A DNA stretch of 64,000 nucleotides from contig NC_050102.1 in NCBI RefSeq assembly GCF_902167145.1, forward strand, positions 2,108,001 to 2,172,000, given 5' to 3'. The notes below the pieces were generated by a model that saw nothing but the letters and a program-made list of their open reading frames with translations, was not told the DNA's origin and did no database searches. Made by a program: the position numbers and the translations under genes. Shown here one piece after another: positions 22,906 to 33,833 of this stretch; within the stretch, counting starts at the first letter, position 1, and every line of letters begins with the position of its first letter. The stretch is from Zea mays (lineage: Eukaryota; Streptophyta; Magnoliopsida; Poales; Poaceae).

Positions 22906-24369
22906 TCTTCTATTAGGAAGGATCACTAGACATAAAAAAACATTTAACCAAACATTGAACCTACCATTGATTAATTTACAATGAACAAGAAATTATGCAT
23001 CAATTGTAACAACTAGCCAAAAATCATGCATCAAATTTTTACTAACAAACTAATTCTAATAATATGCATCAAAGAAAGAAGAAAAATACCTTCACGGAGA
23101 CCATCAAGGTGGTGATGGTCGAGGAGACGCGGGTCGGCTGTAGTTAGAGTGGAGAGAGAGACCGGAGACTAGAGTCAAATGGGCCTACAATTAGATGGAA
23201 ACACGGCTTTAGATTTCATAAAAAATGCAACAGTCAATGCAAGGAGGTGGGGTGTTGCTTGCTGCTTGTGTTAAAATTTATGCGTTTGTTAAAATTCAAA
23301 AGTAAGAAGCTGGCCTCACATTGAGTCCACTTGATGTCGGGCAACCAGTGCAAGGAAACAAGGATATATCAAATTCAGTATGACACTAACTACCTTAGAA
23401 ATTTGGAGAAACTTTGCATAGAACAAAATATAACTATACGCCCTGCTACCCAGTACCCAGCCACCCAGAAAAATAACTATACGCAGCTGCAAGTTTTTTT
23501 TCTTCCTATTCTTACTTTAGGACATCTGCAACTTCTGAATTCAAATGAAGAAACAACACCCATGCAACAAAGAGAGCACAAAAAAGGCAGTAACTACTAA
23601 CTAGTATCACACTACCTCAGATCTGAAATTTGGTTATTTTTAGTTTGCCTTATTATGATATTGGTTCACTATTGTGTAGGATGGTGAGAGATAAAAAAGC
23701 TTCGTCACAAAAAAATGCACTCAACTAAAGCTACGACTTAAAATATGCTACATGTATGGAAATGAAGTAGCAAAGGGAAGTAACAGAAAGTCAGAAACAG
23801 AGTAAGTTCAAGAAATTCAATCCAGCAAGATAAACCACACTGTTGTTATGATGCACCAACATGGGGTGCAAGAAATTTGCCATTGCAAATGAAGTGAAGA
23901 CGAGACAATTTTTGGAATTCGGAGTTTTGTTTTTCACTAAAATATATAATCAAAACAAAGTATAGTGCATCCAACTGGGTTTCCTACAAAGCTTTCCTAG
24001 AAAAGTGGCACAAGAGTTAAAACTGTAGAGGGTGGAAAACTGACACATCAATCATATTGTTGCTAATTAATTTACCAATTGTAGACAGGAACCAAGTCTG
24101 CAGTGCTTTTTCAGTGGAGACCATACAACTACAGAAACAGGCTTGAAGACAGACTTTTTACTTTACTGTACTAGAATATAGGAGAGCTTGTACCATAAGT
24201 AACCCAAATCCCAACAGCTGAACATGCAGAAACATAGTAGCATAACTAATAAAGCAATCAGGTAGAACTCAATTTCAATCTAGCCCATTGCCGGAGTCTG
24301 GATATATTGATATTAAACACAAACAAGTATTTAATAGTGTAAATCCAGCACTAAAATTGTTAGTAGTGC

Positions 24370-25150
24370 TGATAATGCCAAGTGTGTGGACATAAAACCG
24401 ATCAGTGGAAGTGATAAGAGCAATGACACCAGTGATAAGAGCAATGACACCGTCGATGCTAATGTGAAATCCAACTATGGATTTGTTGCAAACAGTGATG
24501 CTATCAACAGCGATGTATAGACTAACATGGGAAGTGTCGACAACAGCGATGATTACAGCATTGACTCAAAACTAAACATTGGCTGGGTTGCTACAAGCAT
24601 ATATAGGTTGGAGAGCAGTATGGGGAAATACAGGTGATACAACAGGTGACTCACGGCAGGAGGCTCACGGCAGGAGGCGGCGACTGGCGATGGATGGCGT
24701 GACTGGCGATGGAGGTGGCACGATTGGAATGTCGTTGATGTCGCGGGGGGTCAGGCGGCCACGCCCGCGGAGAACAGAGGCGGTGCCACCACTGGCGACC
24801 GCGGAGGACGATGGAGGAGGATAGAGGCGAGCCGAGCTTGGGTGGCCTTACGGCAGAGGACGACTGGCGACCGCGGAGGACGATGGCAGAGGACGAGCTT
24901 GGGCGGCCTTGCAGCGGCGAGGTGCTGGCGGCGGCGCGGTCAGCTTTGTATGTGGGGCAGCGGCGCAGTGAGCTTTGCCTGCGGGGCAGCGAACCGAGGA
25001 AGGGATTTGGCGAGCTGGCGGCGGCGGCGCAGTGCTGTGCAGGCGGGGTCGGTGTTCGGCGGCCGGTGTTGTGGCGGCGCGTGGCGCGGTGGACGGAAAG
25101 GGCTGGTGAGAGAGAGCTGGTGAGAGAGAGGCGTGCGGTGCGGGTTAGGG
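24370..25150 (+). other. CACTA interior: Ser/Asp/Asn-coding relic and GC-rich block
   Basis: 24390-24600 reads as a mostly open Ser/Asn/Asp-rich frame with a 21-bp duplication (agtgataagagcaatgacac) and one stop. 24640-25130 is strongly GC-rich with gcgactggcgatgg and gaccgcggaggacgatgg words repeated. Either could be captured gene sequence or the GC-rich 5' part of the transposase gene. I recognise no domain. Confidence 0.35.
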
Positions 25151-25164
25151 ATTTAGGTGTTTTC

Positions 25165-25360
25165 GGTTAAGTTCGACGGGGTTCAGTTGGCCCACGAACT
25201 TAAATTAAGAACGTGGGTACCCACGTTCCTAATGCGTTAAGTTCGACGGTTTTGGCTGGAACCCACGAACTTAATTTAAGAACGTGGGTACCCACGTTTT
25301 TAACTACACCCACGAACTTAACTCATGTAAGAACGTCGGTACCCACGTTCTTAGTTTTAC
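25165..25360 (+). repeat. Right subterminal repeat block of the CACTA relic
   Basis: Three copies each of (t)taagttcgacgg / cccacgaactta and aagaacgtgggtacccacgtt, the last being near-palindromic. They pair with the left block at 21551-21825. Confidence 0.75.
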
Positions 25361-25389
25361 TCACAAACATTTATCAGTTTCTTGTAGTG

Positions 25390-25719
25390 ACTGTTCACGC
25401 CCATGAGCACGCCCAAGGTGCGCTCAACTGCTAGCTAAGATGCCTACTTGGAGCTTTGCTTCTCGTTCGTCGTCCGTCTAGCCATGCCCTTAGGGCTTCG
25501 ATGGCTCCAGAGCTGTGCAATCTAGCTCGTGGCAGGTGCGACTATCTCTCACTTCTTTGTCTTTATATCTTGCTAGTACCGTGCATATAAACCCAATACT
25601 AGAGTCATTTTGGAGTTGATTCATGGAATCCTTTGCTAGTGGGACACATTCTATTTTTTGGATGCAACATATGGACTCTATTTGTGTGCTTAATGGCTAG
25701 TTCGTGACTGTCTTTGTAG
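25390..25719 (+). other. Unassigned spacer
   Basis: No gene or repeat signature that I can support between the CACTA end and the LTR at 25725. Confidence 0.35.
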
Positions 25720-25724
25720 GACGA

Positions 25725-27336
25725 TGAAAGTAGTCTAGAGGCGGGGTGAATAGGCTACACCTGAAATTTCTCAATGAAAACTTGAATTCAAGTCAAATAG
25801 ATAGTTGCACTGGTGCAAAGCGGTTCAACCGATATAAACCTGGTTGACCCACCTTGACCAGCTCAACTGCAATTTAGACTAACAAATCGAGAACAACTCG
25901 GAGTATAATGAGAGATTCTTTTCTATGACAAACTTAAAAGTCAATTTGCGAGAATAAGTGATGGACTGAAGAGAAACAAGTTCCCAAACTTCACACACTT
26001 GAGAAACTATAAAATCTTGCTTACAAAGATGTAAGAACTTAAGAACACAACAAGAACACACAGATTGACTCTAAGGTTCGACCACACCACAAAGGTGCCC
26101 TACTCCCCGTTGAGGAGCCCACAAAGGACCAGACCTTTTCTCCTCCACACACCGACCACCAAGGTCAAGGCAATCTCTTTCTCAATTTGCTCAACGAGCG
26201 GGTAATACAAACTTATTAGGGTCATCCACAAATTTGGACACTCCCAATCAACCTCAAACCATCAAGGAACGCGTTCCAAGAGCAACAAATCTACACAAGT
26301 TTGAAGTTTGCAACAAGCTCAAAAGAGTGAGAGGAAAGAGATAGTGAGGAAATCCACAACGAGTTCACCAACTTCACCTCACACCAAGGATCCTCCAATC
26401 GATTGAAGATGATGAGATTTGGGGTGTGAAAGAGGGAGTGAATGCACTTGTTTGAGAGTAGGTCAGTAGTAAATTTGTGTGAGAGTGGAGAAGTGAATGA
26501 GGAGAGAGCCCAAAGGGTATATAAAGGATGCCTAAAAGGCTGCTAAGCGTTTGGACTTTCTAAGCAACTCCTGGTTGAACCGGGTTTAAATTCGGTTGAA
26601 CCGAGATCTACTAGAGAAGAACTCAGTCGAGTGCCTTGCTGAGTACTGAGTCATCAGGGTCAAACCCGGTTGAATTGAGAATAATCTCGGTTGAGCCGGG
26701 ATCGACTAGAGAGATTATCGGTCGAATCCCCTACTGAGCACATGAGTCAACAAGGACAAACTCGGTTGAACCGAGAATAAATTCGATTGAATCGAGATCG
26801 ATGAGAGAGGTTCTCGGTCGATTTCTTTGGTGAGCAACGGAGTTAGCAGGCATCTACTCTGTTGTACCGACTTTGGCCAGAGAGATCCTCTAAGCCTTGC
26901 TGAGATGCCCTGGAAGGCTATCTCACTTGGACTTTCATAGAGAGCTCTCTTACCGAACAAAAGTAGAGACCAATAAAGGCACAAGACAGTCCAAACCTCA
27001 AATTAAAAAAAATAAGATTTTGAATAGAGGAAGACTTTTGAGCTCATTGCATTAACCAATACCTTTTGTGGATCCCTCTTGATTGTATGGTGGTTCCTAT
27101 AACTCAAAAACATATAGAATTGTAAACTATTCATGAGTGGAACCACTTGCTTATTGTAAGCGACATACGGGCACATAAGCCACTTGATATCATTAAGCTC
27201 CTTCAGATTTGCATTTCAATAGCACCTGCGCTTTTTTTGTTTTACTTATACAGAGCACAAAACTAGGAACAAACTTGTTAGAGTCTTTGTTTGTTTAGAC
27301 ACACGATCACCAAAACCCTCATAGAGGTTGATTGCA
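25725..27336 (-). repeat. Sirevirus-like LTR on the minus strand (solo or truncated)
   Basis: Read on the minus strand, the segment ends gcctattcaccccgcctctagac..tttca, the copia LTR ending seen at 38.8 and 47.0 kb. Upstream of it lie a TATA box (tttatataccc, ~26517-26528) and a palindrome-rich tandem array, the same order as in the Sirevirus LTRs. The start near 27336 (minus TGCAATC, then gagggttttggtgatcgtg) is inferred. No target duplication matches and no internal region is attached. Confidence 0.5.
26572..26860 (-). repeat. ~95-bp tandem array with cggttgaaccg palindromes
   Basis: Three units starting near 26572, 26662 and 26757. Each has ggttgaac(c/t)gag, then gagatcgactagagag, a ctcggtcga(g/a) motif and a gagca..gagtcaacaagg end. 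cggttgaaccg is nearly self-complementary. Confidence 0.78.
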
Positions 27337-27910
27337 CTTATAAACGATCCACGTGAAAATTGGATGTTGTCACAGAGCTCATGGATGTTTGATATTAGAC
27401 AAGAGTTGGTGGTATGCCGTCATGAGCATGGAAATAAGGTGGAGGCAAGGCTAGTGATCTTTGATTTCGGTGGGACTTAAGGGTTCCGGGATCGTCGAAT
27501 TCGGGCAGAAATCTCTAGGCATGACCTTAGTTGTTTATGCCTGACATTGACCATGTTGAAGGCATTATCTGAAGTACCGAGAGTCTTTTCTCTTGGGTGG
27601 AAACCTTTGATTTGGCCTTTGTTGGTTCGGTCATGGCAACGATGACGTCCTTGTATGACGTGTTCTTCCTGAAGATGTTGCTTTTTGAGAGCCTCAGTCT
27701 CGGTTCTAGCTTTGCTTGATTGGTGGTTGACTTGAAGACTATGTTATTGTGATAGCTCGCTCAAAATGATGATTGTGTTTTTCTTGTTTTTTTTCTTTTT
27801 TATTTTTTGGTTGTGTACACCCTAGTGTGTAGAGGCCGGAAGTAATCTTAGTACTCTTGTATCATCTTGATGTAATTTTCTACGACTAATAAAAATTTTT
27901 TGTCGAAAGA
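27337..27910 (+). mobile_element. 5'-truncated LINE 3' end
   Basis: 27800-27905 carries ggttgtgtacaccctagtgtgtagaggccgg followed by a poor A/T tail (aataaaaattttttgtcg). The gtgtgcatc...gaggccgg motif is typical of grass L1-type LINE 3' ends as I remember them. A related motif (ggttgtacgcat...aagccgg) ends the minus-strand LINE at 62.7 kb. The 5' limit is unclear. Confidence 0.45.
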
Positions 27911-27929
27911 AGCCCCTAAAGAGATATAG

Positions 27930-28830
27930 ACTTATAAATCTAGGTTCTTTTGGCAAAGCGATGAAAAAAAAGAATTGCAAATTAGCTAAATAATGGTCAA
28001 CCCTCGCTGTTCCCAAAATTCTTTGGGGAGTAGGCATCTTAGATCTTAAAATTCAAAACAAATGTTTTTTATGTAAGTGAATTTTTAAGCTCATTAATGA
28101 GCATGTCGCTTGGTGAAAACTTGCCTAGAGAAGAATTTGCACTCAAGTGTCTATCTAGTTTAATGAGTGTGAAGGAACTTTTCCTTTCTTTTGGCTCCTT
28201 TAGAGCGAAGAATGGTTAGCGTGTGAGATTCTAGGTCAATAAGTGGTTGTGATTTACATCCTTAAAGGATAATTTCATTAATTTGTATAGAATTGTTAGA
28301 AAGTAATGTATCTCTATGGCAAGTGTTTTGAACAAGGTTCCTCTTAATGTTTCCTTTAGAAGAACTTTGGTGTCAGAAAACTTTAAGTCATGTATTGAAC
28401 TATTTTCAAGAGTGGTTAATGTGTCTCTGGACGAAAAGAACTACAAGTTTTACGAAATTTGAACAAAAAAGGCTTATTTCTAGTAACTTCTTTTAACAAA
28501 ACCCTAATTCAAGATAGATCCTTAACAAGAATTTATATCTTATGAAAGTTTAAAAGCCCTCCCAATATTAAAATTGGGCTAATCATCACAAACGATAACT
28601 TAATAAAGAGAAAATGGAAAGGTGATACTAAGTGTTGTTTTGTAGTGCATAAACAATACAACATTTGTTTTTTATTGCCATGAGACAAGATAGATTTGGG
28701 AAAACATTTATGTTTCCTTTGGTCTGGCACCTCCAAAAAGATATAACTAGTTTATCCAACTCTTGGCTTAAGGATGTCTCTAAAAAACTTAAGTTTCTAG
28801 TCCTTTTTGGTGTTTGCATCCAATTGTGGT
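27930..28830 (+). pseudogene. Degenerate LINE ORF2 C-terminal region
   Basis: With several frameshifts and stops the plus strand reads a LINE reverse-transcriptase C-terminus: GILDLKIQNK, KLINEHVAW early, and a zf-RVT-like block late (NDNLIKRKWKGDTKC, then a decayed cysteine motif). The order matches the minus-strand LINE at 63-64 kb (LGVSNLALKN..., TKDNLARRRWNGSLTCSFC). Too damaged to encode a protein. Confidence 0.6.
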
Positions 28831-29904
28831 AAGGGCACTAGAGTATCCAAAGTAGCGAGAAGGATTGCTCAGGGGAGCAAAGAGCAAGTCCTAATGTTGT
28901 AGAGTATGCCTATTGGGTCATGACATTAGGAGAGCAATGCACAAGGAATTCTATATAGTTTTGGGCCGTATATTGCGTAATATCATATGCCCCCTTTTGA
29001 TGGTGGATCTCTAATAAATCAAAGGAACATGCAAGATTAAAGCCTCAAACGAGGAGGAAGAAAATATACTCTAAAGAGCCCAAGGCTAAGATGAACTAGT
29101 CATCTTCCCTTACTATTGGCTTGGTTGATCTGCTTTCAAGTATCTTTTTCTAGTGGTTGCTTCTGTGAACCTAAAATTGCATAGGGCCAATTGCACATAT
29201 CACATTAGAGGATTTGTGTGGCTTACCTTACGAGGCATGCTTCCATATAATTACTTCGTTCTATTCTCATGCATTAATGCTCCTCGTATATCTTACCATA
29301 GGCACGACCTCCCATATTGTCCTGTTTATTCTATCGAGGTGGATCTTCCTAATCTTTCGACATGTGTGGGTTTCTACCCACATGTCACAATATATTCTAG
29401 TTTATTAATGCATGGTAGCTCTGTTACACCATTCATGTAAGGAGGGTGGCATGCTTGCATCCCTACATTTAATGCGCCACCATCGAAGTTAACCCTTGGG
29501 TGACAACATACCATGCTTGTCTCTAAGGTAGGTATTAATCCCTATGACACGAGCCTCTGTCTCGTAACCATGTTGTCCACACGTGATAAGTTGACAACAC
29601 TACCCTCTCTATCTTATCGTACATTCTTGTATAGAGTTTATGTATCACCAGGGTTGTAGGTCCATCATGTGCCAGTCTTAGAACCCTCAAGTTTTTTTGC
29701 AGGCTACGTGGTGCATTTCATATGCCTCAACAACCCTAAAATGTTGCATGTCACCTTAGATCTACTCATTAAGTTATTCCCCTGTGGTGCACCTTTAGAT
29801 TTCTCTAGGGCCCACATCTTAGTTCTATGTGGCCCCCAACATGCCTTCAACATATATATGACCCTTGGTAGGTCCGAAGACGTTTCTATACCTATGTCTC
29901 CTAT
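28831..29904 (+). other. Unassigned; flank of the second minisatellite
   Basis: No gene supported. Cysteine- and His-rich shadow frames at 29150-29440 have no domain signature. Confidence 0.35.
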
Positions 29905-29907
29905 GTC

Positions 29908-30280
29908 ATGAGGAACCACGAGGGCTTATCTTGTTAGGTGCCCTAGGACACGAGGGACCCTAGAGGCTTATCCCATTAGGTGCCCCAGGGTGCGAGGGGT
30001 CCAAAGAACTTATCCCGTTAGGTTCTTTGGGGTGCAAGGAGACCTAAGGGCTTATCTTGTTAGGCCCATTAGTGCAAAGGGCCCCCATGGCTTATCTCAT
30101 TAGGTGCCACAGGGCATAAGGAGTGCCAAGGGTTTATCTTGTTACTTACCTTGGGATGAAGGGTCCTAGGGGCTTATCATTTTAAGTGTTTAGGACGTGA
30201 GGGCTTAGGGGCTTATCCCATTAGGTGCCCCAAGATGTGAGGGCCTTACATGCTTATTTGGTTGGAGCTTTGAGGCATAT
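29908..30280 (-). repeat. ~41-bp minisatellite array, orientation B (inverted)
   Basis: About nine units such as gagggaccctagaggcttat + cccattaggtgcccc. On the minus strand they read gggcacctaatgggataagcc..., the same unit as at 19440-19917. Both arrays have a 40-42-bp period. Confidence 0.8.
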
Positions 30281-30879
30281 GAAGCCTTGAGAGCTAGATT
30301 GATATTTGACCTAGGATGTGTGGGTCCCCGAGGCTTAACACTATTTGCTATGACGTGTAGTTTAGTGAGCCAGGTTAAACAGATGCCTATATGACCCGTT
30401 GGTAGAGTGCCACTATCTTCTGCCATGTAAGGTCTAGGGTCCTCTGGACATAAACCCCTAGTTATGATGATTCTTCTACCATGGGGTCCGAGGTCAGTTC
30501 CCTTGGCATGAATCCTTGAGTGCGCCTTGAAAGTACCCTAAGGTATGTCCTTCTCTGGGTGCTAACGCAACCTTATATTGAACCATTTGTTATGGAGAAA
30601 TGATGTGATTTTTAGTAGAAAATCTTTTGACTCATTTGCATAAGTAATTTAGAGGGATACTTACTGGTTATGATGCTGATCACCATTGTTTAGGGCGGAA
30701 GAGAAGGAATGCTTGAAGATTGGATGCAACCACATAGAATGAGTGATTTTAAAGTTTTCCTTCAAGTTTGGTGGAGAACAAGGCACACAATTAAAGGATA
30801 ATAAGTTGATGGAGCTCAGACCTCTTCAATGAATGGAGATTCTTCTTTTGCACTTTCTTCGTTGCACTGCTTGTTGCTT
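30281..30879 (+). other. Flank of the LTR element, with a near-tandem target repeat
   Basis: No gene. The last ~45 bp (ttttgcactttcttcgttgcact...) resembles the 45 bp directly after the element at 47836 (catttgcactttcttcgatgcatt...), so the insertion site lay between two imperfect copies of a ~45-bp word. Confidence 0.5.
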
Positions 30880-30884
30880 ATCCT

Positions 30885-33818
30885 TGTCACACCCGGATTT
30901 CAGGGGCACCAAGACCCGGGCGCGAACATAATCACCAGGTGTGTTGGGACCAAGTCTCACACATATGATGAATCATGGCACAGGATCGAATGTCACATCT
31001 TTACTATATAATAGGAGTTATGTACAAAATAAATAATTACATTATAAGGAGACAACGGTCCAGCAAACCAAAGTTGACTGGGAGACGACGGCCTAGACCT
31101 CTCACGAACTCATCACAGCATCCTCCAAGCGCCTCATCCTGCGGTACCTGTTCTTGACCTGTGGGGGGTGTGAGACAGCAAGAGTGAGCTCACATATGTT
31201 CATCGCTCAACAAGTTGTGGGGAATAATGTGCATGAACTCGCCAAAGGTGGGAGCTCACGTGAAGTGCAAGACTTATCAAAGAGGATGGTTGAAGCTGAG
31301 CATTGCTTTTAAAGTTGGTCAAAATTTTATTAGCAATTACTAAGTATAAGTAAATACCAACCCAATTAAATAGTAGAACAAAAGTAACATCATCACCTGC
31401 GATGCAATGCATATGACAAATTGAATTTAGTTCCATAAATTAATCATGTGAGTGTCCGAGCTGCTCATGACCGTGAGCACGGCTAGTATACTAGTTTTAC
31501 ACTCTGCAGAGGTTGCGCATCTTTACCCACAAGTCATGTTACCCATCTGCCAAGGGATCGCGACTTCCCATACACCTCTACCGAGGAGGCGAGGCAGGGT
31601 AACACTACGAGGCCTTTACAAAGTTCCACTAGCTTCAGAAAACCCGCTACAGTTTATAGGAAGCTCCAATGCAGGGTTCTTGCCTGACCGCCATCGCAGC
31701 AAAATCAACCAAGGACCTCCCTACACTGACCACTCCCCTACTGCCCTTGCCCCTTTCGGGTAAGGTAGTCCTCCACTAGCTTTCCTAATTAATCAGCCAA
31801 GGGCGTCCATAAACCCTTGTGGTAGCACTGTTTTCCCGGGTGGTTCTCCATGTTCCAATTAACATAATGATCTTATCATGAACAGTAATAATAAAAAGAC
31901 AATAAAAGTGTGATCATGAATAATGTATCTTCATACCCAAAACCACATAAAGCACTAGCAAGTACTACCCAAAAAGTTCAGTGGTAAACAAGGTATAAAG
32001 ATAGTCAAAACTAGGGTAACCTATTAGGTCCCATCAAAATTAACCTATGCAGATCACTATGATTAATCAGAACATGAGTAGGTAAAAAGAAGTGATCAAG
32101 GGCACAACTTGCCTGGGACTTGAGATTCCAGGTACCAACTTGCTCTTCAGGTGACACGTGTCCTCACTGCTAAACGTAGCAATACAGACAAACATTGTAT
32201 AGGCTGCACCCACACCGAAACGGTAAGCGAGGATGGCTCTCAGATCACGATCTAACGACCTAGGTTTAATGAATCCTAGCCTTCTCACCGCCCTCCGATC
32301 TCGATCGGACGACCCATCTCGCTTTCGGCTGGACAGGTCACCGCGAGCCGATCAAGGTCGTTCCCTGGCCATCCAACGACCAGAGCATCCCTAATCCCTC
32401 GGCCGCCAGAGCACGGCGGCGCCGCCCGAGCTGGCGGTGGTGCCATGCCCGGGGCACATCGATTTCGGTCCCAAGCACCTAATAGCGAAATCCGATCGGT
32501 GCACTGTGAAGAGGAGCTGAAAGCAGACAGAGGGAAAGGGTTCTTTACCGAGGTTAGAGGCGAAGACGCGCACGTTCGCAGTGGAGGACGGGCCCGCGAC
32601 GGAGCAATAGGTCCGGCGCGAAATCGCGAATTGCGCCCGTACAGATGGCCCACCGATCCTGCTCTATCGCAAGAAGCGGCAACCGGAGATCCCGACGATG
32701 AAGGTACCGAGGTCTGGCACCCAGCGCACCGATACGGAGCACACACCCTCCCTCTTCTCTCGGCTTTGCTCTCACCTCCCCTGTTCTTGTGACCGCGGTG
32801 GCCCTTTTCTATTTTCCGATGGCGAGCTCGGCTCTGCGGTTCAGGATATGATGGCATATATACCCGTGAAGTTCGTGCATGAGCGAGGATCGGTAGGCGA
32901 GAATCTAGGGATCTGTTTGAGGCAGTAGGCCGATTCCGGTTGGTTGCGGCGGCGGTAACATACGGGGCTCCACGGTTGACGGTCGAGTTCGTTAGGATCC
33001 CTATCCAAACGGCCCTAAGTGCGAGACGGGTATGGACTGGAGGTCGGTGCCGAGGAGGTAGCAGGGAGGTGCGAGATTCTGTTACAGAGATCGCGGGGTG
33101 CTCGGGCCACACAACGGCAGCGCGAGGCGTTCGGCATGGTCCGCCAAACTCGCGAAGACGACGACCGGGAGGCGTGGGGCCCACTGCGCAGCGTGATAGT
33201 TTGGTCGCACAGCGGGTGCGGTGAGCGGCTGACGAGAGGGTCCCGCCCGCCAGCGAGCCGGGGTGTGCGATGGGCCAGCGAGCGCGAGAACGTAGTTGGG
33301 CCGCGCGAAGCGAGGAGTTGGCTCGAAGTTGGGCCGAATAGAGTGGAATTGGCCCATGAAGCCTTTTTATTCTTTTCTTTTTATATTTTCTGTTTTCTGT
33401 TTTCTTTTCTTTTTATTTTTTTCAATTCCCAATTTGAACTTCAAAATATGAGTATGAAACTAGTGCCCAATTTGAAGTTCAAGTATGACTTTGAATTTGT
33501 ACTCAAATTAGATTTTTAATCATACCAGTATGGTTAAGTTTGTGTATTTATAAACTTTGTTTTATATTTTATTTTATCCCTTTCTTTCTTTTTTTTCCTC
33601 AAATACTCTTCTCATTATCATTTTTATTTAATTCATATTATTATTGATTTTAATGCACAAACAAAAAATCCAATATGATGCAATGGTTTATTTGTGTCTT
33701 ATTAAGGATCTACTTTTTTTTACATGAGTGGTCACATGTAATGATAACTAGAGGTACACGTACATATATAAAGGAAACAATTTCTCCTTTTATTCTTCCT
33801 TACAAAGTGGGTATTACA
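30885..33818 (-). repeat. 3' (left) LTR of the coding-poor element
   Basis: 2934 bp, and an uninterrupted empty site for the Sirevirus insertion (ttcgttaggatccc at ~32989-33002). Compared with the right LTR it lacks ~536 bp at 32204/32205. GC-rich in the middle (32.3-33.3 kb) and AT-rich at both ends. Confidence 0.9.
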
Positions 33819-33833
33819 AATCCTACCCCTCTT
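33819..33833 (-). promoter_or_regulatory. Polypurine tract of the coding-poor element
   Basis: The minus strand reads aagaggggtaggatt directly before the LTR start TGTAATACC, the expected place for the plus-strand primer of reverse transcription. Confidence 0.75.

Larger units (their letters stand above)
21531..25389 (-). mobile_element. CACTA element relic (~3.9 kb), oriented on the minus strand
   Basis: The right end tttcttgtagtg (25378-25389) is the complement of a CACTACAAGAAA terminus. The left end is decayed (cacaagaatg at 21531). Subterminal repeats with aagttcgacgg, cacgaactta and acgtgggtacccacgttctta lie inside both ends (21550-21820; 25165-25360). A short exon on the minus strand at 22057-22158 looks like the end of a transposase gene. 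The left boundary and the 3-bp duplication are uncertain. The interior holds GC-rich sequence near the right end and AT-rich sequence elsewhere. Confidence 0.68.

Noticed and set aside
24579..25170. Gly/Arg-rich frames in the GC-rich block of the CACTA relic
   Set aside because: Overlapping frames on a low-complexity GC stretch; kept only as a possible captured sequence, not as a gene.
29153..29440. 95-codon frame beside the second minisatellite
   Set aside because: No homology signal, overlapping frames of similar length, AT-rich repeat context.
32285..33184. 299-codon open frame on the minus strand in the left LTR of the coding-poor element
   Set aside because: GC-rich LTR sequence; the matching frame in the right LTR is interrupted by changes and by the Sirevirus. 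No domain or codon bias supports it.
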